NCBI GenBank assembly: GCA_964635375.1 | Contig: CAZWOU010000013.1 | Coordinates: 1 to 64,000 of the forward strand | Length of the DNA stretch: 64,000 bases | DNA from: CAZMNY01 sp964635375 | GTDB taxonomy: Bacteria; Planctomycetota; Planctomycetia; Pirellulales; Pirellulaceae | Direction: 5' to 3' | Shown here: in pieces, positions 27,748 to 36,268 of the stretch | Numbering within the stretch: position 1 is the first letter of the stretch | How the letters are laid out: each line of letters opens with the position of its first letter | The notes under the pieces: model-generated | What the model saw: only the letters and a program-made list of their open reading frames with translations | What the model was told of the DNA's origin: nothing | Databases searched by the model: none | Translations under genes and position numbers: made by a program

Positions 27748-29334
27748 TTAAGGTTGTTTGTGGCAAAGGTCCAGTAGTAATTGGGGCAAAGTTTTCCAAC
27801 TGTGCAAACAGAATGAAAACTCGCGCGACCCAAACAACCGGTCGTGGCGAAGCTGCGACGACAACTCAGCGCGCCGTTGGAGAAGCTGTTCCTCCTTTTC
27901 GGCGAGCAGTGTGGAGAGTAGACGGTTGATTTCGAGTAGTCGTTCTTGTCTCGCTTTTCCCGCTCCGTGACTCGGCCGCATGACGACCAGTGAGCTCTTC
28001 TCATCGATCAAGGCCCGCGCAGTTGGATCCGGGTCTTCGATATGGCGTTCGGCGTGAAAGCGAAACTCGCGCTGTTGACGCTTTATCTCGGCCATCGCAC
28101 CGGAATCCACGCCGTGTATTGGAATTGACAGCAGAGTCGTGGCCGTTACCGTGGCGAAATCCCTCGCCGGGACGCCCCAAAAGCGGCGAATCAACTCATC
28201 GGTCAGCTGGTCGTACTTCGCCCCGCCAATTCCGTGCAAGAACAGGTCGCAAAGGAACAGTCGAGCGTACATCGTCGTGGCCAAAGCCCTGGGGCGGATG
28301 CGGACGCCGCGTTCGGCGGCGGATGCAAGTTCCTCCAAAGCTGCTTGCGGCTGGTCGATTGGGTCGGGCAAGGCCAACTCCAGTTGGCCAGGGGCGCCAA
28401 ACTGGAGGCCTCGGTCAACGCGGACAAAAGCGCGGCGGCGGACCGGCGTTTCGGCCGTCCAAATCCAAAAAGGCGTCTCTACCCAGCCGCCCGTTTCCTC
28501 GAGCGCTGGCGCTGGGTGCGATCGACTGCGAATGCGATTCACCCGGCGGTACGACTTGAGAGCCGAATTGTGCGACTCGGCAAATCTCGCAGCGTTGGAG
28601 ATCAAATGTAAGAGAAACCGCCAGAATGGAACCGATTCGCTCAGCCGGCTAACGGGCAGCTCCAAGTTTCGCAGGCCCACGCTCCGCTCCAACCTCATAC
28701 GAGCCGTGGAAATCGCCACACCCAGATTATTTGAGGCCGCCTGGGACTCGAGCGCCAGCGGCCAGAGCCGCTCGACCACAGGTTCATCCACCCAGTGGCA
28801 AATCCGCTCAACGATGCGGTCGCCAAACGAACGAAATTGAACCGAGTCCTGGATTCGCCGGTCTTCGTAGGGCGTGTCTGCGGTCCCTGCGTCCTCGTTC
28901 GCCGAGTCATAGGCCACAGTCTCGACGCGGAGGACGCCATTCCTTTCGCGGGGACATCGTATCGCGGGCGAGCGGCAGAGATCGTTATCGACCACCATGT
29001 TCACGCCGATCGCGCCCGCGTCCTCGGCAAGCCGAGCGAGGGCGAAGCTCTTAAACCATACGCCTGGATGAAACAGCTCCGGCTGATGCCCGCTCATGAT
29101 CACGGGCGAATCACTCTCACCGCTCGACCCGCAATCGCTCCGCAACTGTCGGCGCGCTTGCTGTGACAGTTGCACCAGGCTCGTGTCAAGCACAGTCGTT
29201 TCGGATGTGGAAGCGCGATAGTTCTCGCGCACCAATTCGATCAGTGAATTCAGGGGCGGCTGGATCAGGGTCGCAGCGTGATGCCGAGGGGCTCGCAGAC
29301 GGCCGTAGGCTAAATCGCCCTCGCGGCGATTCAT
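27748..29334 (-). CDS. BshC-like conserved protein of unknown function
   Basis: This 528-residue protein has no signal peptide or membrane helix. Two stretches read like the bacillithiol cysteine-adding enzyme BshC. SGHQPELFHPGVWFKSFALA (about residues 79-98) parallels the BshC segment around TGQQxGLFxGPLYTxxKA. IRPRALATTMYARLFLCDLF followed by HGIGGAKYDQLTDEL parallels its RPxxQDxLLPTxAYVGGPxEIAY. The family is about the same length, and a long charged helix near the C terminus (about residues 470-505) matches the BshC coiled coil. The resemblance is by eye and distant, so the reaction is open. The start overlaps the stop of the glycosyltransferase by ATGA, so the two are translationally coupled. 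Confidence 0.55.
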   Translation of the reverse strand: MNRREGDLAYGRLRAPRHHAATLIQPPLNSLIELVRENYRASTSETTVLDTSLVQLSQQARRQLRSDCGSSGESDSPVIMSGHQPELFHPGVWFKSFALARLAEDAGAIGVNMVVDNDLCRSPAIRCPRERNGVLRVETVAYDSANEDAGTADTPYEDRRIQDSVQFRSFGDRIVERICHWVDEPVVERLWPLALESQAASNNLGVAISTARMRLERSVGLRNLELPVSRLSESVPFWRFLLHLISNAARFAESHNSALKSYRRVNRIRSRSHPAPALEETGGWVETPFWIWTAETPVRRRAFVRVDRGLQFGAPGQLELALPDPIDQPQAALEELASAAERGVRIRPRALATTMYARLFLCDLFLHGIGGAKYDQLTDELIRRFWGVPARDFATVTATTLLSIPIHGVDSGAMAEIKRQQREFRFHAERHIEDPDPTARALIDEKSSLVVMRPSHGAGKARQERLLEINRLLSTLLAEKEEQLLQRRAELSSQLRHDRLFGSREFSFCLHSWKTLPQLLLDLCHKQP

Positions 29335-30071
29335 CCCACGCCTTCCTCACACAGCGCGGGGCAATCGCGCCGCCGTTTCCGAATACTCTGCTCAATGACT
29401 TGCCGATAATGGGCCAGCCGCACATCGGCGTCATCCAACGCCTCGCCAAACGAACGATTGGCGGCGAGATAGATCAGCGGCACTTCCATTTCTACGACTC
29501 GCAGACCAGCGCAGGCAGCCTGCACCCAGAGTTCAAGCGGCATGGCGTAGCCGGTCTGAGTCAACTCGATCGACTTTAGGGCCGACACGCGGTACGCCTT
29601 GAAGCCGCAGAAGGCGTCGGTCAACTGTAAGCCGAGCTTCGCGTTAAGCTCCTCTGTGACCGTCTTGTTGATTCTGCGGCGATCCGCTGGCGCCAATTCG
29701 CCCATCAACGATTCAGAGAGATAGCGGCTTCCCGAGACAATGTCCGCAGCGGCGGAAGCTTCGACAAATGTGGGGATCAAACGGGGCTCGTGCTGCCCGT
29801 CGCAATCGACCGTCACAATGGTCTCAAAACGATTCTCCTGAGCGAACTCAAAAGCGGATTGCAGAGCCGCACCGTATCCCCGATTCTCAAAATGAGTCAC
29901 CACGCGCAAACGATCACTTGCTCGAGCACGCAGACGGTCCCTCGTGCCGTCCGATGAACCGTCATCAACCACCAACACGCTTTCGCTGTATCGAAGGACT
30001 TCGTCTAAGACGCTGTCAACCGAGTCGACTTCGTTGAATACGGGTAAGGCGGTTAGCGATTTCAATGCCAT
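29331..30071 (-). CDS. Family 2 glycosyltransferase, dolichyl-phosphate-mannose-synthase-like
   Basis: This 246-residue enzyme of the GT-A fold transfers a sugar from a nucleotide donor. It shows LTALPVFNEVDSVDSVLDEV at the start, the donor-site Asp in VLVVDDGSSDGT, and TVDCDGQHEP, whose DCD is the DxD-type metal motif. SGSRYLSES follows. There are no C-terminal membrane helices, as in short polyprenyl-phosphate glycosyltransferases and cytosolic GT2 proteins. It is the first gene of the minus-strand group, and its stop overlaps the start of the BshC-like gene by four bases. The acceptor is unknown. Confidence 0.85.
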   Translation of the reverse strand: MALKSLTALPVFNEVDSVDSVLDEVLRYSESVLVVDDGSSDGTRDRLRARASDRLRVVTHFENRGYGAALQSAFEFAQENRFETIVTVDCDGQHEPRLIPTFVEASAAADIVSGSRYLSESLMGELAPADRRRINKTVTEELNAKLGLQLTDAFCGFKAYRVSALKSIELTQTGYAMPLELWVQAACAGLRVVEMEVPLIYLAANRSFGEALDDADVRLAHYRQVIEQSIRKRRRDCPALCEEGVG

Positions 30072-30080
30072 GGAGGCCTC

Positions 30081-30112
30081 GGCTTACTGACGGAATGGCT
30101 TACTGACGGAAT
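30081..30112. repeat. Two-copy 16-bp tandem repeat
   Basis: GGCTTACTGACGGAAT occurs twice in direct succession just upstream of the glycosyltransferase gene, in its presumed leader or promoter region. Confidence 0.85.
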
Positions 30113-30132
30113 GGCGGACGACTTGTTTCCCT

Positions 30133-30164
30133 TGCGGGTGAGCTCAGCTGCGGGTGAGCTCAGC
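30133..30164. repeat. Two-copy 16-bp tandem repeat
   Basis: TGCGGGTGAGCTCAGC occurs twice in direct succession, 20 bp from a different two-copy 16-bp repeat, in the gap between the glycosyltransferase and histidine kinase genes. GAGCTC in it is palindromic. Confidence 0.85.
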
Positions 30165-30359
30165 CCAGATCGAATCTGCGGACCGGCAAACGCCTACCGC
30201 AATTGAGCGAGCTGTGAACCGGCGCAGCCACAGAACAGAGGTTCATTTTAGATCTCCAACACGATCCGTCAACGCGATAGAGCTTCTCCGCCCCGCGAAG
30301 GCCATGCGGATGATCCGTCTTTATTGAAGGCAGCCCCGCCCAAGGTTAGACTCAAGTAC

Positions 30360-33300
30360 ATGCCCCACGCCCAAAACGGTTCCACTCCCGCTTCTCCGGA
30401 CGCAACCGAAGCTGCTCCAGACCCATCGGCCGTCACACAGGCCGTCTTGGTGCCGACTCAGCATCGCTCATCGATCATGGTCTGGCTGCCCTGGGTTGTC
30501 GGCTTCGTCGGCCTCGGCGCCTCGCTTGGCGGCTGGCAGGCGTCCCGCTATCGCGATCAAGCCATGGCGGAATGGCAATTCAAGGAGAACGCCAGAGCGA
30601 CGACGGACGAGATTGAACGGGAATTCGATTCGCAGATCAGGATGATGCAATTCGTGCGGCCCTTTTTTATGGCTCAGGAATATGTTCGCCGGCGCCGATT
30701 CGAGCCGTTCTCGCGTGACATGCTGGGCAGAGACGAGGCCATTAAGGCGCTCTACTGGGCGCCCGAGGTCTTGGAGGAAGATCGCCAAGAGCATGAGCGA
30801 TTGTCGCGAGCTGATGGGGATGCGAAATACGGAATTGTTGAGCGAGATGCCTCGGGACATTTAGTTGCGGCGGGACAACGCGCCGCATACTTGCCGATCA
30901 CTTTGGCCGCTGAGCGATCGGCAGAGGGCGAGTCCCGAACCGGGCTCGACCTGCTGTACAACGAGGTCAATCGGTCCGCGATCGAAAGGGCTCGCGGTGA
31001 AGGCAGCGTAGCGTTTGTCAACCGACAAGAAAGTGAGACGTCGGAAGGCGAGTTGTTGGCGTTCTTTCCTGTGTTCGCGCGCGCTCAGACTGATCCTCCC
31101 GAACTAAGCGGAATGATGGTCGTCGATCTCGATCCGAAAATCTTGTTAGGTCGCGTGGCGACGCCAGCTTCGAGTGACATGGACATTCAAGCGTTCGTTC
31201 TGAATTCGGAAGGCAACCCCTATCGCCTGGCCGCGATGGAATCCAAGAACCGCACGTCTCCACTCACATTGCTGAACGCCCCGCCTGGAAGACCAAACGG
31301 CGCCGCCGTAGTGCGTCGACTGGAGATCGCCGATCTGTTGGTGACTTTCTATTGCTCGCCGAGCGCGGCCATCCCCAAAGGGCCAAGCAGCGCGGTCTCC
31401 TGGATGACGCTCCTTGGCGGCTTGCTGGCAACAAGCGTCGGCGTGGCAATGGCTTTGCGAATTCGCGGCCGCGCTGCCCGCGTCGATGAAATCGTTCGCC
31501 TTCGCACTCGCGAACTGGGCCAGGCAAACGCCATGTTGCAACGGCAGATCTCCGAGACCGCAATGGCGGAAAGAGCCTTAGGTAATGCCGTGGCGGCCCA
31601 CCGGTCGTTGATTGAGAGCTTGCCGTTGAATGTCTTCTTCAAGGACCACGACGGTCGAGTCGTCAATGCGAACTCGCGATTCTGCGACACCCTGGGCCGC
31701 AGTCTCGATGATGTGATCGGCAAGACTGACCTCGACTTCTTTCCTGAAGAACAAGCGCTCAAGTACCAAAGTGACGACGCTCGGGTCATGGTGTCCGGCG
31801 AAGTGCTCGAAGACATCGAAGAACACATCCGACCCGATGGCGAGAAACTGTTCGTCCAGGTCCTCAAGGCGCCGGTCCAAGGCGAGAACGGCAACATCAT
31901 CGGCGTCCAAGGGCTGTTTTGGGATGTCACGGAGCGAGTTGAATCGGATCAGGCTCGGCGGAACAGCGATGCTCGATTTCGCCGACTTGTCGAGTCCAAC
32001 ATTATTGGCGTCTTTATCGCCGACCTGAGCGGCGCCATTCACGACGCCAACGATGCATTCCTGAATATGGTCGCGTACTCGCGACGCGACCTGGAAAACA
32101 ATGAATTGCGATGGGATACGCTGACGCCAGCGGAATACCGCGATCAAGACGCAGAAGTCGAACGTGAATTAAGAAAGTATGGAGCTGCTAAGACGGTCGA
32201 GAAGGAATACCTGCGCCGCGACGGCCAGCGGGTGCCCGTCGTGATCGGCGTCACCCTGCTTGAACGCTCGAAGGACGAGTGCATTTGTTTCGTGCTCGAT
32301 ATCACCAAGCGAAAGAAAATCGAGAATGAACTGAAGGCCGCCAAGGAATCCGCCGACTCGGCGAACGAGGCCAAGAGCCGCTTTTTGGCAAACATGAGTC
32401 ACGAAATCCGCACGCCAATGAACGCCATCATTGGCATGACCGAGATCGTGCTCAACACAGAGGTCGACTCGGCGCAGAGCGAATACCTGAATCTGGTGTT
32501 GGAGTCGGCCGATTCCCTACTGGCCGTGATCAACGACGTTCTCGATTTTTCCAAAGTCGAAGCTGGCAAACTCGAGTTGGAATCGACCGAGTTTCACTTG
32601 CCCGAGACGATTGGCGACTCGCTCAAGTCGTTGGCCCTGCGAGCCCATGGAAAAAACATTGAACTCGCATGCGATATTTCCGAGGAAATCCCGCCGATCC
32701 TGATCGGCGATCCCGCGAGATTGAGACAGGTTGTCGTCAACTTGTTCGCCAATGCAATCAAGTTCACCGAACGAGGCGAAGTGGTGTTGATGATCGATGT
32801 GGTCAGCGAAATTGCCGACGACATCGAACTGCACTTCTCTATTCGTGACACCGGTATCGGTATCGAAAAGGAGATGTTGGATTCGGTTTTTGAGCCGTTT
32901 GAGCAAGCGGATTCTTCGACGACGCGCAAATACGGCGGCACTGGATTGGGACTCGCCATCTGTTCCAGCATGGTCGAATTGCTGGGTGGAAAGATGTGGG
33001 TTGAAAGCGAAATTGGAGTCGGCAGCACGTTTCACTTCACCGCCAAGCTTCAGGTCGCGGGCGATTGGTCAAGTGTGTCTCGAGAACGGGCCATTCGTTT
33101 GGAAGGCGTGGACAAGTTGCGCGTCCTAGTGATTGACGACAACGCCACGAATCGTCGGATTCTCGAACGAATGCTTGCTGGTTGGGGCGCTTCGGCTGTG
33201 GTTGTCGACAGCGCCGCTCTGGCCCTGGAACAGCTCCGCTTACAGTCGGAAGAAGATCCTCAAAACGCCTTTCGTCTGATCATCACCGACGTCAACATGC

Positions 33301-34412
33301 CCGTGATGGATGGTTTTGAGTTTATTTCAAAGGTCCGCGGCGAACTGGGGATGGTCGACATTCCCATTTACGTCTTGACGTCGGGCGAGCGACCCGGCGA
33401 TCGAGACCTCTGCCGCGAACTGGCCGTCGACCTGCATCTGATGAAGCCGGCCAAGCAATCAGAGATATTCAACGCCATCCTGCAGACGTTCGACTTGCAA
33501 TCGGCCGACGACTTGCCCGCTTTTGCTGATGACGAAGGGGCAGCCTCTGAGCGGCCGCTGAAGATACTGCTGGCCGAAGACAGTGAGGTCAATCAACGCG
33601 TCGCCTGCGGCTTGCTGGAAGGCGTCGGCCATCAGCTTGTCGTTGTAAACAACGGCCAGGAAGCGCTTGACCGCCTGGAGAAGGAATCGTTTGACGTCGT
33701 CTTGATGGATGTCCAAATGCCCGTCCTGGATGGACTTGAGGCAACGCGATTACTGCGGCGTCGCGAGGCCAGCCAACATGTTTCGCCAGGTGTTCATGTG
33801 ATTGCCATGACGGCCCACGCGATGATTGGGGATCGCGAGCGTTGTCTCGATGCCGGCATGAATGACTACATTTCCAAGCCCATTCGCTCCAACCAACTCT
33901 TTGAAAAAGTCGCTCAGGTCGGATCTGGTTCGACCAATCGCATCGAGCCGCCGAGACGAGACGAAATGATCGCCTCAAAAGATGACTCCAGCGAGAGAAA
34001 CCCTGAAAGCGCCGTGAACTCCGAAGACGATTCGCCAAGCGATACCGTCGATGGGCAAACCGGGTCGGATCTCATTGACTGGGAGTATGCCTTGAAGTCG
34101 ATGCAAGGTCGCCCCAGCTTGTTGCGCGAAATCGTCGAGCTGTTCAGCACGGAAGCGCCTCGTCTGTATAGGCAGATTACCGAGGCGATTGAGGCCAGGG
34201 ATTCGGGCACGTTGCGGATCGCCGCCCATACGCTTAAGGGCTCCTGCCGATACTTTGGCGACACGCTTGCAGCCGTCTACGCCTCTCAACTTGAACTGGC
34301 GGGGAAAGACGAAACTTGGGACGGCGGCGAAAGCCTCGCGAAACAGCTGAGAGAATCGCTCGATGTGATTGAGCCGCAAATAGCCGAATTTCTTCAAATG
34401 CCGCCGGAATAG
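30360..34412 (+). CDS. Hybrid sensor histidine kinase: CHASE-PAS-PAS-HisKA-HATPase-REC-REC-HPt
   Basis: This roughly 1350-residue inner-membrane signalling protein has helix 1 (about residues 37-60), an external CHASE-like domain (about 80-300), and helix 2 (about 338-360). Two PAS domains (about 412-535 and 540-660) follow, the first with VFFKDHDGRVVNANSRF. HisKA carries SHEIRTPMN with His681, and the ATPase domain has NLFANAIKF, DTGIGI and GGTGLGLAI. Two receiver domains (Asp977 in TDVNMPVMDG, Asp1117 in MDVQMPVLDG) and an HPt domain (His1290 in AAHTLKGSC) complete a full phosphorelay in one chain. No separate regulator is adjacent, though a STAS protein follows. ATG 30360 was chosen, and a TTG at 30324 is also in frame. 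Confidence 0.93.
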   Translation: MPHAQNGSTPASPDATEAAPDPSAVTQAVLVPTQHRSSIMVWLPWVVGFVGLGASLGGWQASRYRDQAMAEWQFKENARATTDEIEREFDSQIRMMQFVRPFFMAQEYVRRRRFEPFSRDMLGRDEAIKALYWAPEVLEEDRQEHERLSRADGDAKYGIVERDASGHLVAAGQRAAYLPITLAAERSAEGESRTGLDLLYNEVNRSAIERARGEGSVAFVNRQESETSEGELLAFFPVFARAQTDPPELSGMMVVDLDPKILLGRVATPASSDMDIQAFVLNSEGNPYRLAAMESKNRTSPLTLLNAPPGRPNGAAVVRRLEIADLLVTFYCSPSAAIPKGPSSAVSWMTLLGGLLATSVGVAMALRIRGRAARVDEIVRLRTRELGQANAMLQRQISETAMAERALGNAVAAHRSLIESLPLNVFFKDHDGRVVNANSRFCDTLGRSLDDVIGKTDLDFFPEEQALKYQSDDARVMVSGEVLEDIEEHIRPDGEKLFVQVLKAPVQGENGNIIGVQGLFWDVTERVESDQARRNSDARFRRLVESNIIGVFIADLSGAIHDANDAFLNMVAYSRRDLENNELRWDTLTPAEYRDQDAEVERELRKYGAAKTVEKEYLRRDGQRVPVVIGVTLLERSKDECICFVLDITKRKKIENELKAAKESADSANEAKSRFLANMSHEIRTPMNAIIGMTEIVLNTEVDSAQSEYLNLVLESADSLLAVINDVLDFSKVEAGKLELESTEFHLPETIGDSLKSLALRAHGKNIELACDISEEIPPILIGDPARLRQVVVNLFANAIKFTERGEVVLMIDVVSEIADDIELHFSIRDTGIGIEKEMLDSVFEPFEQADSSTTRKYGGTGLGLAICSSMVELLGGKMWVESEIGVGSTFHFTAKLQVAGDWSSVSRERAIRLEGVDKLRVLVIDDNATNRRILERMLAGWGASAVVVDSAALALEQLRLQSEEDPQNAFRLIITDVNMPVMDGFEFISKVRGELGMVDIPIYVLTSGERPGDRDLCRELAVDLHLMKPAKQSEIFNAILQTFDLQSADDLPAFADDEGAASERPLKILLAEDSEVNQRVACGLLEGVGHQLVVVNNGQEALDRLEKESFDVVLMDVQMPVLDGLEATRLLRRREASQHVSPGVHVIAMTAHAMIGDRERCLDAGMNDYISKPIRSNQLFEKVAQVGSGSTNRIEPPRRDEMIASKDDSSERNPESAVNSEDDSPSDTVDGQTGSDLIDWEYALKSMQGRPSLLREIVELFSTEAPRLYRQITEAIEARDSGTLRIAAHTLKGSCRYFGDTLAAVYASQLELAGKDETWDGGESLAKQLRESLDVIEPQIAEFLQMPPE

Positions 34413-34733
34413 GACACTGCCAGCAAGGAATGCTCCTCCGTCTGAACCCGATTCGCGGTCAGTTACGTGCTGTTCCAAACCTACCTGTCCAAACCTACCG
34501 GGACGTTCGACATTCCGGCCAGAAGCTACCTCCAACGCGGCCAGCTGGAGCCGGGATAGACGGATTGTCCCGGCAGGAACCACATGGGCGGTAGTCCGGC
34601 CTTCGCCACTTCTGCTAAAATACACCTTGCCCGCAACGGCGTTCTTGGTGTGACTTGATCAGTCCGCCGATTCCAGTGAACACACAGATTCATCTTGTCC
34701 ACGACAAGTCGCTAGGTTGGAGTGCGGCGAATC
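34413..34733. other. Intergenic region, 321 bp
   Basis: This is the gap between the hybrid kinase and the STAS gene. It contains a two-copy direct repeat (TCCAAACCTACC, period 14, 34474-34499). I see no gene, terminator or promoter that I can support. Confidence 0.5.
34474..34499. repeat. Two-copy 14-bp-period repeat
   Basis: TCCAAACCTACC occurs at 34474 and again at 34488, separated by TG, giving a 14-bp period. Confidence 0.75.
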
Positions 34734-35105
34734 ATGAGCGAAACGAAGTTCTTTTCCATTGAAGAGTTTGACGGTGGCGCGTTTGTCTCACCGCTCGAAT
34801 CCGTGCGCAGTTTCTCCGACGAAATGGTTCGTGGTGAATGGGAGCAGGTCTTATCGTTGCTGGATGCTGCGAACGCCAAACAGATTGCAATCGACCTGGG
34901 TCAACTCTCCTTTTTTGGGTCGACCATGCTCGAGTGGATTGTGCTTGTCGGCAAGTATGTCAAAGACGCAAACGGTCATGTCGTCCTCTGCAATGGCTCG
35001 GCGATGACCATTGAAGTCTTAGAAATTGCAAGATTCGACACCCTGTTCCCCATTGTCGAGACTCGGGAAGAGGCCCGCGAGAAGCTCAAGTCGCTATCGC
35101 CCTGA
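34734..35105 (+). CDS. STAS-domain protein, anti-sigma-factor-antagonist type
   Basis: This 123-residue cytoplasmic protein has the STAS fold pattern: AFVSPLESVRSFSD, then a helix, then AKQIAIDLGQLSFFGSTMLEWIV, then DANGHVVLCNGSAMTIEVLEIARFDTLFPIVETREEA. In SpoIIAA-like proteins the Ser in the DSSGLG-like loop is phosphorylated by an anti-sigma kinase, and here the loop reads FFGSTML with Ser kept. ATG 34734 was chosen over a GTG at 34722. It lies downstream of the hybrid kinase. A link in partner-switching signalling is possible but not shown, because no anti-sigma kinase or sigma gene is in the window. Confidence 0.75.
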   Translation: MSETKFFSIEEFDGGAFVSPLESVRSFSDEMVRGEWEQVLSLLDAANAKQIAIDLGQLSFFGSTMLEWIVLVGKYVKDANGHVVLCNGSAMTIEVLEIARFDTLFPIVETREEAREKLKSLSP

Positions 35106-35206
35106 GCGACTCAACGCGACAGGGGCTTGCCTGAGGCCTAGGGGCCGAAAACCTGCAGCCTCCGCGCCTGTCTGTTTTCCAGGCCCTGTTCTCCAAGCCC
35201 GATGTC

Positions 35207-35289
35207 ATGAACATGGCGTAATGAACATGGCGTAATGAACATGGCGTAATGAACATGGCGTAATGAACATCGCGTAATGAACATTGCGT
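35207..35289. repeat. Six-copy 14-bp tandem repeat
   Basis: The unit ATGAACATGGCGTA is repeated head to tail: four identical copies (35207-35262), a fifth with one change (CATCGCGTA, 35263-35276) and a sixth diverged copy (ATTGCGT). Each unit holds ATG starts and TAA/TGA stops, so it is not coding on the plus strand. It lies between the convergent STAS and Nif3-family genes. There are no spacers, so it is not a CRISPR array. Confidence 0.95.
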
Positions 35290-35295
35290 CGGCCA

Positions 35296-36084
35296 CTAGA
35301 TCCAGCGTACGGGGTCGCACTCGCGATGGCTGGGCCAGACTTTGGCGATGGGAAAGGCGGTTGCCAATTTGGCGGCCAAGTGCTCGACGCCAAGACGTTC
35401 GCTGGCGTAATGCCCTGTCAGAATGAGGCCGGCGCCGCGCGCTTTGGCTTCCAGGCAAGTGTGGAAATTGGTTTCCCCGGTGATTAGTACGTCGCAGCCG
35501 GACTGGAGAGCCGATTCCAGCAGAGTGCCGGCGGCGCCGCAGGCCACGGCAATCGTGGACACGTCCAACGCTTGATCACCGACAAGATGGGCGCCGTCCA
35601 ACGCCAGATCTCTCTTGATCAAATCACCAAGTTTCCTCAGCGTTGTGGATTCTCGCAGGCACCCCGATCGCCCGGCCCCGGCGCCCGGTTGGTTCTCGTC
35701 AGGCTCCAGCGGTCTCACATCCAGCAGCCCCAACCGGTCGGCCCACAGTTGGTTAATCCCGTCGCCAGCAGAATCAAAAGCCGTGTGAGGACTGAAGACA
35801 GCCACATTGTTTGCGATCAGGTCCAACAGCATCCCGCCGGTGGTCGTGGCGTCTGTGATCTGTTTCATCGCCTGGAAGGGCGCCGGATGGTGACTTACGA
35901 TCATGTCGACATCCCGCTCGACCGATTCCAAGACCGATTCAGGCGTGATTGTCAGGCAGGTCATGATCCGCTTGGCCGCGTCTTCTCTTCGCCCGACCAG
36001 CAACCCGACGTTGTCCCATTCTTCGGCCAACGCACTGGGCGCCAGGCTCTCGAGAAACTCACATACGTCCTGAACCGTTGTCAT
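35296..36084 (-). CDS. Nif3-like dinuclear metal-centre hexameric protein
   Basis: This 262-residue protein belongs to the NIF3/YbgI family, annotated in some databases as GTP cyclohydrolase 1 type 2 although the role is poorly known. Metal ligands and family phrases are present: AEEWDNVGLLVG at the start, MIVSHHPAPF with the paired His, FSPHTAFDSAGDGIN, ACGAAGTLLESALQSGCDVLITGE, and TGHYASERLGVEHLA near the end. GAGGAG lies six bases before ATG 36084, and an in-frame TTG directly before it is not needed. The length is at the short end of the family, lacking the inserted domain of about 100 residues seen in some members. Confidence 0.9.
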   Translation of the reverse strand: MTTVQDVCEFLESLAPSALAEEWDNVGLLVGRREDAAKRIMTCLTITPESVLESVERDVDMIVSHHPAPFQAMKQITDATTTGGMLLDLIANNVAVFSPHTAFDSAGDGINQLWADRLGLLDVRPLEPDENQPGAGAGRSGCLRESTTLRKLGDLIKRDLALDGAHLVGDQALDVSTIAVACGAAGTLLESALQSGCDVLITGETNFHTCLEAKARGAGLILTGHYASERLGVEHLAAKLATAFPIAKVWPSHRECDPVRWI

Positions 36085-36268
36085 CAATCGCTCCTCAGTT
36101 ACTTCGGCAAACCGTTACATTGCTTTTCCCCTGCGGTTATCATCATAAGGGTTGGTTGGATCAGATGTGCGCGGCGAAGCCGATGCGTTTCGCGGCGAGG
36201 AAGATCAGAAACGCCACCGAGCAGCACCGCCTCGAACGAACGCCTAGATCCACCGAAGGAGTCTATTT

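Noticed and set aside
35207..35289. CRISPR array
   Set aside because: The 14-bp units touch each other with no spacers, and no cas gene is in the window.
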